Positions 10,201 through 21,959 of a stretch of 64,000 bases of DNA are shown piece after piece; position 1 is the stretch's first letter; each line of letters opens with the position of its first letter. Under the pieces are notes generated by a model. The model saw only the letters and a list, made by a program, of their open reading frames with translations. It ran no database searches and was not told where the DNA came from. Source of the DNA: Beta vulgaris subsp. vulgaris (lineage: Eukaryota > Streptophyta > Magnoliopsida > Caryophyllales > Amaranthaceae); contig NC_079202.1 in the NCBI RefSeq assembly GCF_026745355.1, forward strand, positions 53,920,709 to 53,984,708. The letters run 5' to 3'. A program made the position numbers and the translations under genes.

Positions 10201-13004
10201 CGCAGGAAAAGGAGCAGTATCAAATTAAGAGATTGAGTTAAGATAAGAGATGGATTTGGTTATCTTTCTGACCCAACTAAACATGTGAATATGGAATCAT
10301 TTATTCCATTCCATTTCTGGGCTCTTTTTTGCCAACCAAACATGGGCTCAATGTTGATCTTAGGAGAAGGCACTAGATTACAGTGTATATAGCATGAAAG
10401 ATTAATGATTTGGTGTGCTTAAAGAGAATGTATAGCTGAAGAAATGTGGGAGTTAGGAAAGAGTGGAAGTGGTAACTTTTCATCTTAACTGGTATGAGTT
10501 ATGATGCAAATGAGTATCGTTGGTCCTAATAGCATGTTAGACAGAAATAGGGCCTTCTGAACATTTATCTAGTCCTGTACCGTTATTCTAATAGCTAGCA
10601 CATAGAATCTTAAGAGCTTCAAACCCTGTCCACTTTGCTCTTCCAGTCATACATAGTTGATTCATTTGAGTGCAGTGGCAAAGGGCTAACCCCCCGCCAA
10701 AAGAAAAGAATAAAGTTAAAGATAAAATAAGATCCAGCCCTGGACTTGATAATGTGTTGGCAAACTGACCTCTTGGGATGTGGGTAGACCAGATGTGGAC
10801 AAGGGAAACCATATTGAAATTTTAGGGTCTCTTCGATATAGGACAATATAGAATGGGTAGGCATGACACATGAGTGGTCTAGGGCATGGACTAATTGATG
10901 AAACGACTAGGAACCTAAACTGAAGCAGATATTATGTGTAAGTCTCCGTTTAAGCATCAATAGTTTGATGTACTGGTGGCATCTGGTATTGAAGAAACCT
11001 GATACGGAGTATTCTAGAAGGGTTTTGGGCTTTTGGCTGCTTGGTATGAATTTTTTTTTACTCAAGACTGGAACAGTTCATTGAAGCTATAAATTATATG
11101 CTGTTAAAGTTTGTTTGGCTTGCGCTAGTCGGTATCTTAAACACTTTTTTCGTCTTCTTTCTTAGAATCTGAAGATCTACTTGTATGCTTTGATAACCTC
11201 ATTTATTTGAAAAAAAATGTGCTAAAGAACTTGTCTCAGACGTAGTGGAGTAAATAGATTTCTCTGAACATGGGATGATACGAGCCTCAATTTTACAGTT
11301 CTTAACAACTTAGAGGACATGTATCTATAAGGACATTATGATTCTTTTTGCATCATCACATTGTCCAAGTGAAGCTGTAGAAGCACCTTAAAAAAAAAAA
11401 GTGAAGCTGTCAAAGTCAAACTTCCTTGCTACATCAAGTTAGTTTTGCTTCTTTAGTTGCCCATTATTTGCAAAGAATGAGAATCTGTTGTTTTCTGCTG
11501 TCTCTGAAAGGCATCCCTCAACCATGATTGTTTGCACATATATATGTTATCCCTCAATTCAGTCTTTTCTATCTAGTTATGTCTCAACTGGTCCAAATTT
11601 ATGATGCTCTGACTTCGATCCGAGTTTGAGATGAGGTATATGGGTCAAGGAGTCAAAATTCTAAACTTAATATGCTGGAACACTATTACGAGTAGTTTTG
11701 ATTAGGACTAGGGATGGGCAAGGGTAGGGTCTGGGTAGGGTCCAGCCGGACCCTAGACCCGGACTCTAAATTTTTTTGCAGACCCAGACCCGGACCCTAA
11801 GGGTCTGAAAAAAATGGACCCTGACCCAGACCCTTAGGGTCTGAAGGGTCTAGAGGGTCTAGAGGGTCCAGACTTAAATTCTTTAATTGGCCAAATTTTC
11901 AGCATTATTAATATCAATAATCATCTGAAATTCACATGACACAAACACAAAAAATCGCATGAAACAAACACAAGAATTTGCATGAAACAAACACAAACAT
12001 ATAAATTGAAAAAAAGAAACAAACACAAACTTATAAACTGAAAAAAAACGAAACAAACACAATTCAAAAACATATAAACTGAAAAAAACAAAACAAACAT
12101 ACAAACTAAAAAAAACGAAACAAACACAACTTACATAAGAGTTCAGAATGGGTGTTTTGGTGTTTTAGTTTAGCTATTAGTCTTTTAGAAAATCAGTTTG
12201 TTTTTTAAAAAGAGTTAAAATGTATATATTAAATACGTTTAGGGTCTAAGGGTTGGGTCTGGGTCCAAAATTTTAAGACCCGGACCCTAAAAAATTTACT
12301 TGGACCCGGACCCGGACCCGGACCCTTAGGGTCTGAAAAAGTTGGACCCAGACCCTTAAATTAGGGTTGGGTCCAACAGGGTCCAGGTAGGGTCCTGGAC
12401 CCATGCCCATCCCTAATTAGGACACGTGCATGAGGATATATATATAAAAGAATAGTCCCTTTTGGCCAAAATCAAAGTGTCTCAGCATCCATACCCAATC
12501 ACCATTTGGAATGTCCGAGCTGAAAATAGAGTCCGAGCGTCACGGGCACAAAGAATCGAACTAAAACCCCCCTTTCTCTAACCTGAAAATTTATTGAATG
12601 TTAACTCTTGATAAACCATGAAAAGTTTTATTAGTTTCATATCGTTGTCTATGGCTGTCATAGAAATATGATACATCCTTGCCTTCTTGGGTACCATCAA
12701 GTCATCAACTGATGAATTGTAGTACCTGACTACCAGTATGGTTGCAATCTACTAATTCTCATTGTTAGTCATAGATCCTTAGATGGATTCTTTCCATCAA
12801 AATAATGAATTCTCAATTTCGGGTATTGCTATTCATGTAATATTGCAAGATCCCCCCCTCCCCGAAGCGTGCTGATTTTCATAGTTTATATGTCCTGTTA
12901 AATTTTGTGTGTATTGCTACTAACCATGCAAGCATGTGATCCGGTTACTTAGGTACGAGCTGTTCAACACTACACTAGACCAATATGTTCGAGGCCTGGG
13001 TTGA
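7209..13004 (+). CDS. TRAPPC1: TRAPP complex subunit 1 (TRAPPC1/BET5 homologue)
   Basis: Four exons: 7209-7432, 7758-7872, 9107-9225 and 12953-13004. All have GT/AG borders and join in frame to give 169 residues, the length I expect for plant TRAPPC1. Recognisable parts are the start MQFFGATEINPSPP, NNAHMIYIFNRNGVCLLYREW, LMFGLLFSLKSLTAKMDPV, GVPQLPGQGCSFHSFRTNTY, and LRESLKYIYNLYVEYVVKNP with TPGTPIK before the final exon YELFNTTLDQYVRGLG. This is the longin-like sedlin/Bet5 fold. The protein is a core TRAPP subunit in ER-Golgi and post-Golgi vesicle tethering and Rab activation. Intron 3 (9226-12952) is swollen by a Tourist-like MITE and a hAT. The ATG is preceded by a purine-rich stretch; upstream stops and known homologues support this start. 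No lesion seen, so it is probably functional. Confidence 0.95.
9704..10347. mobile_element. Tourist-like (PIF/Harbinger) MITE in TRAPPC1 intron 3
   Basis: The ends GCCCTTGTTGGTT and AACCAAACATGGGC are inverted, with a 3-bp TCA on both sides. Internal sequence is AG-rich near 10040-10160. The 3-bp duplication and GGCCTTGTTTGGTT-type terminus fit PIF/Harbinger MITEs, although TCA departs from the usual TWA. Confidence 0.55.
10383..11520. repeat. TRAPPC1 intron 3 segment also present downstream
   Basis: The sequence from GTGTATATAGCATGAAAGAT through ACTGGTGGCATCTGGTATTG to the ATTTGCAAAGAATGAGAATC region recurs at 39965-40697 and, beyond a LINE, at 43573-43611 and 50651-50720. The downstream copy lacks about 340 bp corresponding to roughly 10615-10950. 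Since this copy lies in an intact gene, it is probably the source. Confidence 0.8.
11709..12415. mobile_element. non-autonomous hAT element in TRAPPC1 intron 3
   Basis: A perfect 8-bp duplication ATTAGGAC (11701-11708 and 12416-12423) flanks ends TAGGGATGGGCA and TGCCCATCCCTA. Arms are GGGTCT-rich. The middle (about 11940-12130) is a tandem array of an ACAAACACAA-containing unit. Same family as 5056-5779. Confidence 0.92.
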
Positions 13005-15331
13005 TGTCAGAAACGCGGTAAAGCCAGAATTTAGTGCTGAAGACAGGATTGCTTGAATCTGGTCAAAAGTTCCCTTGTGAATTTTTTTTATTTGGGCCTT
13101 CTGCAGGATATTGCGTTCACTTGAAAGCGAGCAAGACTAGTAAAATTTAGAGAAAGTTTCATGATCATGTATGTGGATGGAAATGGAACAAGTACAGTCT
13201 CTCGTATCACTTGTATGTAGGTTAAGGTTTGAAGGATCTAGGCATTCACCAGAAATATGAAATATTGTAGGTATTTGAGAATATTGCTACAGATACAATA
13301 TTGTTCGTACGTCTACTTTTAGCAACACTGTTTTATTTGCAGCATTATCTTGTATTCTATTTTGGTTTGCTAGTTATCAAGTTACTAGAAATACGCAAAC
13401 CTAGGGCTTCGAAATTTTTTCGAAACGTAGTTATCAAGTTATTTCGGTTTACTCGTTATCAAGTTTTTTTCTCCCAATTGTTGTTGGGTTGCCTTCTTTC
13501 ACTCAAGTGGAGAGCTCAAATGGCCGCTAGGATGGAAGATTTAGGGTTTCAAAAAAAAATTTCTCCTTCAAAGCAATTCACGAGGTGGCTGCAGTTGTGA
13601 AAGATGCATCGACATCGGAAAAAAATCACTTGGTGGTTCTGCAGTTGGGTGGAAGCGACAAAATTAGTGATGTAGGAGTTAAATTTTTTATTGATGCTCT
13701 AGATCTGATATCTTGTTCTTGTAAGTGTCGTTTGGCTTATTATTTATATTAACTGTGTTGCCTTTCGGCCATCAAAAAAAAAAAAAAACGCAAACCACTC
13801 ATCTATACAAATATATTAATAGGCGTGCGAAAGAAAGTCTATGTAACACGTGATACTCTCCTCAAATTTCTAATGCAAATGCTTTATGTTCATGTATACT
13901 CCTCACTTCCATTACCCATTAAAAAGTGGGGAGTTCAAGCTACTGTTCCATAGTAACAGTGCTTTGACGTCCATGCCCTTTACACCCCACATAACCACTT
14001 CCCTGCCCTCCCTTTACCACGTTCTTTTTTCCCCCTCCGGTTTTTCCTCTGAACCCTCCATCTTCATCCTCCTCAATCCTCCTTAACCTAGATAATTCCC
14101 CTTCATTTTCAACCAACGCCTCCTACTTTCCTCTCCATTCTCACTTTCTCAATCTTCTCTGTCTTTCTCCTCACCATTTTTTCTATCTCTTCTTTTTCGT
14201 TTTAGGCTTTGGTGCAAGAACAATTCAAGCGGTGGGACTAGGAGCCATGAAATCAGTGAGCAAATGAAGATCTTCGAATGAAGCAATTCATCTTCGACTA
14301 GCGCCTCCTGCTGTCCCTGTTCAGACATTTGACAGTAAGACAGGTACCAATGAATTTAATGTTCTTTTCTATTTTGCAATTGATCAAGAAATTCCCTTTT
14401 CCCTGCTTTAATATTCATTGATCTGCTATTTTGCAATTGTTGATCTTTGCATTTATGCTCTTGTTGAGTATTTGTACTTACTATATAGCATTTTACTTGA
14501 ACCCAGTTCATAATCGACCATGAAATTGAAGAATTTGAAGCAAAATTAGCATACCACATCTTCATCGCCTCTTCCTTTTCCACCTCTAACCTTTTGGTCC
14601 TTTGTGATATACGGTTTTCCGGCGAACCGTTCATTTGCTTCTCTTTTCTAGAAATTTCGGGAGAATCGTTCCAGAAAATTTTCGAGCTCCGAATCACTAA
14701 GAATTTGTCCCAAATTCACTGTAAGTTTCGGTGTTTATTGTATTCTTCGATAATCATGTTCGTCAAATGTTGTGTTCTGTCATATTAGGGTTTGTATTCG
14801 AGTGTGAGTTTTGATTGTTTTGTTTCTAATTCTGTCAATTTATCTTGTTAGGGTTAGTCCTGATGTAATTTTGCCATTTAATTGGGAAATTCCTACAATG
14901 GTGCTGCACTTCCTTCGATTGCATCAATTGCGATTCTGACCTAATGCTCTGCGACCTATGCTTTATTAAATTATTAGTGATTCGATTTTTTCAATCATCC
15001 AAGTGTTCCTGGAATTTATTGGCTCAGGTATTACTCAAATTTATTCCGTTCTTTTTTTCAATTTTGCTTTACTTTTTTTTTTTTCCTGTTGTTTGCCAGC
15101 TGTTGTATTGTTTGTGTTGCTATCTCGTGTTGTATTGATGTAAAAAAATTCTGATTTAATTAAACTGATTTGCGTTATATAGCTGTTTTGGTTTGCTATC
15201 TCATTCATGGTTGGTGGAAACGAGTTATGGAACTCATTGCATCTGAATAGGCTACCACCCACGGGAGTGGGTATTCCAAGTAACCCTCCCAACTTCCTCT
15301 AACTACTGTCTGGCCATTAACCCACACGCAC
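13005..15331. other. no firm gene; TRAPPC1 3' UTR and unassigned sequence
   Basis: The first few hundred bases are the likely TRAPPC1 3' UTR. At 13440-13790 an open stretch ends in a 15-A run after TTTCGGCCATC, resembling a retroposed 3' tail, but I cannot name it. 13890-15300 is pyrimidine-rich with scattered short frames on both strands, none recognised. Confidence 0.35.
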
Positions 15332-15487
15332 GTGGCTGCTTCATCACCTGGAACTTCCACGTCACCTTCACCATCTCCATTTCCATTTCTCTGTGTGCTT
15401 CTGCCTTCGCCATCTTCATTTCCCTTCTCTAACTTCCTGGTGCCTGCGATTCACCATCGTCACCTGCCAAAAATCGCATTTTCTACA

Positions 15488-15789
15488 ATGCTTTACGAGC
15501 ATTTTCTTCTTGTTGTTGAACCTCCTGATCCTTATCTAACTCGTGATGAAATTATTGATGGTTGTATCAAAACCCTAGCTCAAGTTATCGGAAGTTGATC
15601 TATTCTTCTTCTTCTTTCTCTCGTAATTTGTTGAATTTTACGTTAATTTCTGGAAAATTATCTGAATTTTACAAAAATTGAGTTTGTGTAATGAAGAAGA
15701 AGCTGAAATGAAGATTTATTCTGTTTCTACACGCCATTACTTTGCTTTGAGTGCTTTAATGTCCGACGAGCTCGGTTACAAGCTTGGAG
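15488..15789 (+). pseudogene. MORF/RIP-type RNA-editing factor fragment
   Basis: Two exon-like blocks. Block 15488-15593 reads LYEHFLLVVEPPDPYLTRDE then IIDGCIKTLAQVIG. Block 15697-15789 reads EMKIYSVSTRHYFALSALMS then DELGYKLGG, with a donor-like GGTATATG after it. This is the conserved MORF domain start (organellar C-to-U editing factors). It stops before the segment that normally reads like a VRWVLPDSYLD core, which I could not find downstream. There is no transit peptide with an ATG; the upstream open frame begins at a GTG. I read it as a truncated copy or captured fragment, not a working gene. Confidence 0.65.
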
Positions 15790-16109
15790 GTATATGAAAT
15801 TATAGTTTTTGCTTTGATAATTCTTGAGTTTTGTTTTATCTTTTGTATAATTGTATATAAATATGTGGGTTTAATTCATAATTTTATGTATAGTTGTTTT
15901 AGACCTTTTGTCATTGATTTTATGTGGGTTTACAAGTCGATTTCTGGCTTGAATTAATTATTTTAGACCTTTTGTCATTGATTTTATGTACTCTTAGTAG
16001 TAACCTTGTGGTGTTTAAACTTGCTTTTTTGCCCTGGCTTTGCACGTGTTGTTTTATCTTCTAAAAATACGATTAATTCGTGACTTTTTTTTTCAGACAT
16101 AATTTACAG

Positions 16110-19100
16110 ATTTTTCTCTTCACTTGGATGGAACCTCTTTAGGGTTTTTGGAGAACAAGCTTCCAAGATCTCTAATGGTAGACGATGAATACGATGATTT
16201 GGAGATGGGGTAAACTTTTATTTTGAATAATATTTATCTTTTGTTAAAGTAAATTATGCAAATTAAGGTTTTCATCTCATTTTTTCCGCATCTTTTTTCT
16301 TAACTTCGTTCACTTTCTATTAAGTTTGCCAGTTTAGGATTTATGTGTCTTCATGCGATTTCACCAACGAATTATATTATAAATTAGGAAAAATTGATTT
16401 CCAGAATGTTAGCCATATTAAAAAAAAAATAACTCGAGCGGCCTATAAGATATTGTTTTTGAAGAAAATAAATACTTTTAGCTCACTTTACATGTAAGGA
16501 AAGGTTATAATTTCGAGAGCTATCATAGTTACATAAAGAGCGTATACTAAAAGATTTAAGCGACTTCTTTTGGAAATGTCTTTTGGAATGTCCTAAAATT
16601 GTTAGTGGTCATAACTTGTGCATGTGCGTTTCTTGTGGATCGGAGGGAGGGGTTAGTAGTTTACCTTATCTATGTCCAGTTTCTCTCAGAACTAATTGAA
16701 TATGCAATATGTGGTATTGATAAAATAGGACTTTAGTTGGTGGTGAGATGCGCTTGTTTTGTTGCTTATTGTTATTGTGTGTGTTAGGAGGAAAGGTATA
16801 ACTTGGTTTCATGCAATTCCTTTCTTTAAAAATGAAGTTCAGGTTTCACTTCATTCATTTGAGAAACTTATGTATTATATACCTCTTCTTTTCAGCCTTC
16901 TAGCTAATAGAAAAATATAATCAATTAGAAAGATGGTTATGATTAATATTATCTGTATTTTAGTGGGACGCAAGAAGTTAAGGAATATACTTCCTCCGTT
17001 TCTTTTTAAGTGGAACATAGAGAAAGGGCACACCAACCAAGGAGGCTAGAGAGAGAAAGTAATTAAAGGTTTGAGTGTGGACCCATACAACCAACAATTA
17101 CACGCTAATGACAAAGAAAAAGAGAGGGAACAACAAAACTGCCACATTTATTTCAAACTTTTGGCTCCAAATTTTTTTTTTGGAGATTCACTTACAGATT
17201 CTGGGGACCGCTCCAAAAAATTCAAACTTTGGCTCCATATTTTTTTAGAAGCCTCTATTTATACAGGGTACTAACTTTACCATATGCTCTATTTTTTCCC
17301 CTTCACTATTTTAGAGGGAACAAAATATTTTTCTCTATACAAATTCTCTAAACAATTACAATTATCACTTGCACACACAGCACTCCAAATTCAACCACTT
17401 GCACACACAGCACTCCAAATTCAACCACTCGCACACACATCACAGTAGATTAATAAGTACATGGATGAAGAAGCCTTTGAAGCATGGATTCTTTCTAGTG
17501 GAGTTGGTGATGACACCACAATAGGAGAAGAAGAGCTGCACTTCGAAGAACATATCAATGCAGAAGAAGAGGAAGAAGATAATGAGGTATGGTACTTCTC
17601 TGACCATGAGTCTGAAAATGAAGAACAAACAATGAATGAGTTAAATGAAGATAGGGGTAATGAGGAAGACAACAAAAAACCAAACACTTGCCCAACAACA
17701 TACGAAGACAAATTGTAATTGAAATGTTTGCATCTGCATCTGATGAGTTAGTATTACAAGGGGACTTTTAACAACACTAAGGCAGAATAACACATGTAGT
17801 AGATCAACTATGAATAGGATATGGACTCTTGCTAGAAAGCAGAAAATAGATGGTGTAGAGGTCAATGTTGCAAGTAGGAAAATTGGAAATTGTGGGAGAA
17901 AGGTAAAATTCACAGATGATGAAGCCTTGAGAAGGGTACATCATACAAATACAGTACCAAACACACACCAAACACACACTGAAAACAGTAAATAAACCCC
18001 AAGATAACTCCATCACAACCACAGCAACTACATCATACACAACACAGTACCAAACACACACCAAAATCAGTCCATAAACCCAAGATAACTCCATCACACA
18101 CCACAGCAACTACATCATAAAAATACAGTACCAAACACAACCAAACACACACACGAAATCAGTAAATAAACCCCAAGATCACTCCATCACAACCACAGCA
18201 ACTACATCATACAAACACAGTACCAAACACACACCAATTACAAAAACTGAAATCAGTCCATAAACCCCAAGATCACTCCATCACAACCACAGCAACTACA
18301 TCATACAAACACAGTACCAAACACACACCAATTACACAAACTGAAATCACTCCATAAACCCCAAGATCACTCCATCACAACCACAATTAACTACATCATA
18401 CAAACACAGTACCAAACACACACCAAAATCAGTCCATAAACCCCAAGATCACTCCATCACAACCACAACAACTACATCATACAAACACAGTAACACAACA
18501 CACACCAAAACACACTGAATTCACAACCACATCAAAATCATCATGCAAATCAGATCACACCACACACTAAAATCAGTACCAAACAAATATCACAAGCAAC
18601 ATTACAAAATTGCAATTTAAGAGATAAAAAATATCATAAAGAAATAATGAACGCACAAGTACTAATAAAGCATGAAACCAACAAATATCAGAGCCAACAT
18701 TACAAATCATTCAAACACCACACATAAATTCATGAAAAAAAAAATTTAAGAGATAAAGTAAGAAACGCTTCACCAATTCAGAGCAAGACATGATTTGTCA
18801 ATTTTTTTTTAATTTCCCAGCATTTTTAGGGCTTTCGGCAACATAGGTTGAAGTTTGAATTTTGGGGATCTCATCTGCAGACTTTTGAGGCGAAGATTCA
18901 GGGGACTCGTCAAATTGCAATTTTCTTTTACCCAAGCACGCAGATCTCGAATCCACCGTAGCTTCCACCACAATATCTTCTTTTTTCGGCAACACCAATT
19001 TGGATGTTGGTGTTTCAGAACCCCTACGCACGTAAGGGAGCTCAGTAGACGTGTAAGATGAACCGTGGTTGGCACGATCTATCAATCGCATCAGCCTCGA

Positions 19101-19721
19101 TTCCTCCGAAGAATCCATATCATCACAGCCAAACAAGTAATCCGCGGTAATCCACGAAGAGACATAATTAAAGCAGCAAGTAGAAGCGACAGAAATTTAA
19201 GAGAGATCAGTTTTCAGAGAGAAGAGAGAGATGAATCAGAGATAAGAGTTAGGGTTTTTGAGTGACAGAGGAGAAGTTCAAGATTTAGGGTTCTTGAATG
19301 AGAGAGAGATGAGTGAGAGGCTGGAATGAATTGTGTAGAATGATCGAGAAAATGGTAGGTGGGGAATGATTCCAAGAATAAAAAAAAAGGAGGGAACCCT
19401 AATGTAATTAATGATTGTTAGGTTAGTAGTTAGAATAATTAATAAGGTAGGTGAGTTAATTGTAATGGCAATATTGTAATAATTCAGTTTTTTTTTTTCC
19501 ATTTGTGGAAGTGTGTCACTTATTATGACTATTCCTTAATAGGAAAGTGACTCACTTAAAAAGAAACGGAGGAAGTATATTTTTAGGTGTTTACTACTTA
19601 CCAGTCTTTTTCTAAATGTTGCTTAAAGAACAATTTCTTTTGGTGCTGGCTTCTTTGTTTTAATAGGATGGCAAGTAGTGTGAATGATATTGGAGTCATA
19701 TGGATTCCTCGTACTGTTGAG
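16110..19721 (+). CDS. unassigned exon pair split by a mariner-like insertion
   Basis: Exon-like 16110-16209 (open frame with LDGTSLGFLENKLPRSLMVD and DEYDDLEMG, donor GTAAAC) joins in frame to 19667-19721 (ASSVNDIGVIWIPRTVE). The second block has acceptor TTTTAATAG and donor GTATGTAG. A possible third block at 19837 (RTPVLGWIFQQP) stays in frame for about 24 codons to a stop. I do not recognise the protein. The 3.46-kb intron contains the whole element at 16990-19575. The coding look and matching phases are seen; that it is one gene is inference, and it may be a remnant. Confidence 0.3.
17461..17940 (+). pseudogene. mariner transposase N-terminal fragment
   Basis: The ATG at 17461 opens an acidic 85-residue frame. 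A frameshift near 17715 carries on as QIVIEMFASASDELVLQG, and another frame change leads to SRSTMNRIWTLARKQKIDG and NVASRKIGNCGRK (about 17801-17905). The second helix-turn-helix pattern (SRSTxxRIWxxA) followed by SRKxGNCGRK is the DNA-binding part of plant mariner transposases. At least two frame breaks are present, and everything after about 17940 is replaced by repeats, so no catalytic domain remains. Confidence 0.7.
17990..18530. repeat. satellite-like array in the mariner-like element
   Basis: About six copies of an 80-95 bp unit containing CCCCAAGATCACTCCATCAC, CAACTACATCAT and AGTACCAAACACACACC. Units differ by small changes, including an optional ATTACAAAAACTG insertion. The array sits where the transposase catalytic region should be. 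Confidence 0.85.
18798..19118 (-). CDS. hypothetical 106-residue ORF inside the mariner-like element
   Basis: ATG at 19118 (MDSSEESRLMRLIDRANHGS) to a TGA at 18798. The frame stays open upstream of the ATG for about 30 codons (VSSWITADYLFGCDD) without another ATG. It is rich in Ser, Glu and Lys with GKRKLQFDESPESSPQK near the middle, which looks like a disordered nuclear-type protein. I do not recognise it. It is antisense to the transposase remnant, so it may be a captured gene piece. Confidence 0.35.
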   Translation of the reverse strand: MDSSEESRLMRLIDRANHGSSYTSTELPYVRRGSETPTSKLVLPKKEDIVVEATVDSRSACLGKRKLQFDESPESSPQKSADEIPKIQTSTYVAESPKNAGKLKKN

Positions 19722-19979
19722 GTATGTAGTTACTCTTAGATGTCTAACTTGTGCATGTTGTTCCCTGTTACTGAGGTTTCTTTAATCTGCGTAGTGGATT
19801 TTGGCCTACATTATCAGTTGTTTCATGTTTGTGCAGAGGACTCCTGTTCTTGGTTGGATTTTCCAGCAGCCATGCATTCGTATCAACTTTTTTTTGGTCA
19901 CAGTTTAATCGTCGTATATGAATTTCGAATTAGCATTTCTATTTTGCTCATATGAAGTATCTTTTTTTCTTCTCCTTTA

Positions 19980-21612
19980 CAACTTCTAGAATGTTATTGT
20001 TTTAAGTTACTAAGATTGTTATGATGTCGTTATGGACGTAATAACCTAATTTTTCTAGGTTTAGCTCACTATAAAGTATCTAGGTAGTCTAAGCTTGGGC
20101 CTGACCTCCTCTACTCTAGAATGGGTACTTTTTCTAGATCACACACCCGTACATGTAACCAATGCAATATGTTTATTGTCTTTTGTACGTATATGTGTAT
20201 TCATGTCCTAAAATGTCGAAATTGTGTCGTTTTCGTCTCCGTACCCGAATTTGAACCCTTACCCATACACGTCCCTGCCCAACTTGATATCTTAGCATTC
20301 TTCTTCATATGGCTTACTCGCATTCCTTACAATACTTCACATCAGTGGCGCTTTTCTGCAACAAATCCACCTCGCTCTCTCATTTTGGTGACGTATCACA
20401 GGCGTGGCAAAAAGGGTAGCCAGGGAGGACAAGGGAAACAACGGTCACCTGCAAGATTATCATAAATGACAGAGGATAATGAGGAATGTCAGAGGATATT
20501 CTGAAATTATAGAATTAACTGTGATGTATGGTGAAGGTGGCATTTAGGAGGAGTAAAAGGGAAGTTGTAGTTGGCTATAAATAACAGAAGGAAGGCAAGG
20601 TGAAGGCATCCAGAGATTGTCGGTTGTTATTGTCGTTCTTTTGTAGATAATGTTGTTGCGGCATCTATTGTGATATGAAGCATATGAAGTTAAAAACACT
20701 TGAATATGTGACTTTTAACGACTCGTTAAATCTTTTTGTTAAGAAGTCGCTTGATTGAATTAATAGAATTAGAAATAGAATTCGATAGTGAGATGAGTAA
20801 TCTTCTTACTATCTGCAGGGTTGGGGTCAAAGCAGATTTGTCTTCTCAGATTTCTCAAGTTGAACCTCTGGTTTGAGGTGATGATCAGGGTCCTCGTTTG
20901 CATCATGAAGATGTAATGAAAGCACCTAAAGAGAGTGTGAATGGGGTTGTTCTTTGAATGATGAGAAGAGGGAATTTGGCAAGGATCATTGTAGTACATC
21001 CCGTGGTAAAGATGTCTACGAAGTTATGCTTAATATCTCTACTAATAAAATCAGGCACTCTGTTGAGGACGGCTCACACTCATTGAGTCAGACTCGAGGT
21101 CAGTGTCTGAAGCTTGCTCAATTTACTTCCCTTGTTTCAGTCGGTTGATTGTTTTCTTCTATGTCCAGTTGTTTTTTCATTGGATTCTATTGAAGGAGAA
21201 CACGTTGGTGGCTCTGACAATAGTTTGCAAAGTGAAATGAATATATTAACTACAAGTGGTGCACCTTGCTTATTAGGGAAAGCACAGGAACTACCTACAT
21301 TACATCCTTCAACAAGGCTGTAACTTATACACTGGTATGTGGGTGCTCTTTCAAATCTTGCACGAAAAGGTCATAGCTTGATTTTTATTTACTTTGCTCT
21401 GTATGCACAGTAAGTGGATGTTAGTATGGTACATTCATGTACACGTTAATCAAGTGACATTACAAATTGTAATTTCTGCAACATACTCTTAAACAGATTA
21501 ATTTTAATAAAAAAAAATTAGTATACATCTCGACATATCATGAAATATATGTGCTATTTGTGTATTTCTGATTTAGAATGTAAGTGAACTTTTGAAAACA
21601 TCTTATTGCAGT
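19980..21612. other. unassigned, possible degenerate exons
   Basis: Short open stretches follow acceptor-like sites (for example after TATCTGCAG near 20818), with in-frame stops. Around 21170-21320 the plus strand reads SLDSIEGEHVGGSDNSLQSE without a recognised match. It may belong with the fragment at 21641. Nothing else is supported. Confidence 0.25.
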
Positions 21613-21640
21613 TCAATGCAGAATTCTTTCTGCAATCATT

Positions 21641-21910
21641 TTCAGTTGTTCAGTTGAATTGGTAGTTTTGGCTTTGTGGAAGAAGGCATTACGAATTTGC
21701 AACTCTTGGCTGCCACGAAGTGGTCTATCCGATAGCTCTTCAGGAAAGAAGTCCACTGGTAAAGGAGCTGCAAGTTCTTCCTTAGAAACAGAAGACACCA
21801 CAGACTTCATGAATCCTTCCTCGGTATCTATCTGGGCCGAGCAAGGCTTTATTAATGCATATGATGGAACAGAAAAGCTATTCAAGTATCTGCAGGACTT
21901 GTATTGTAAA
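21641..21910 (+). pseudogene. possible ATG1-like kinase C-terminal fragment
   Basis: The open frame reads ELVVLALWKKALRICNSWLP, then a Ser/Gly/Lys-rich linker, then SVSIWAEQGFINAYDGTEKL and FKYLQDL. The first and last blocks resemble the C-terminal region of plant ATG1 autophagy kinases. It then runs into AT-rich sequence with no continuation, and no kinase domain is seen upstream. The identification is from memory of the family and is tentative. Confidence 0.4.
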
Positions 21911-21959
21911 ATTTATTTTGGGATTATTTTATTGAAAACTAAACATTTATCTTATAAAC

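Larger units (their letters stand above)
16990..19575 (+). mobile_element. large mariner-like element (Stowaway parent type), defective
   Basis: TA on both sides. Ends CTTCCTCCGTTTCTTTTTAA and its exact complement, extending to GTG/CAC. Contents in order: a broken transposase N-terminus (17461-17940), a satellite-like array (about 17990-18530), then a minus-strand open frame (18798-19118). No DDE/D catalytic region is found, so it is not autonomous. The ends match Stowaway MITEs such as 4771-4979. Confidence 0.85.

Noticed and set aside
14356..14697. 113-residue minus-strand frame
   Set aside because: No recognisable domain, not continued by plausible splice sites, overlaps other random frames in T-rich DNA.
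17990..18530. Possible centromeric satellite
   Set aside because: Only about six imperfect units, confined to one transposon. No sign of a higher-order array.
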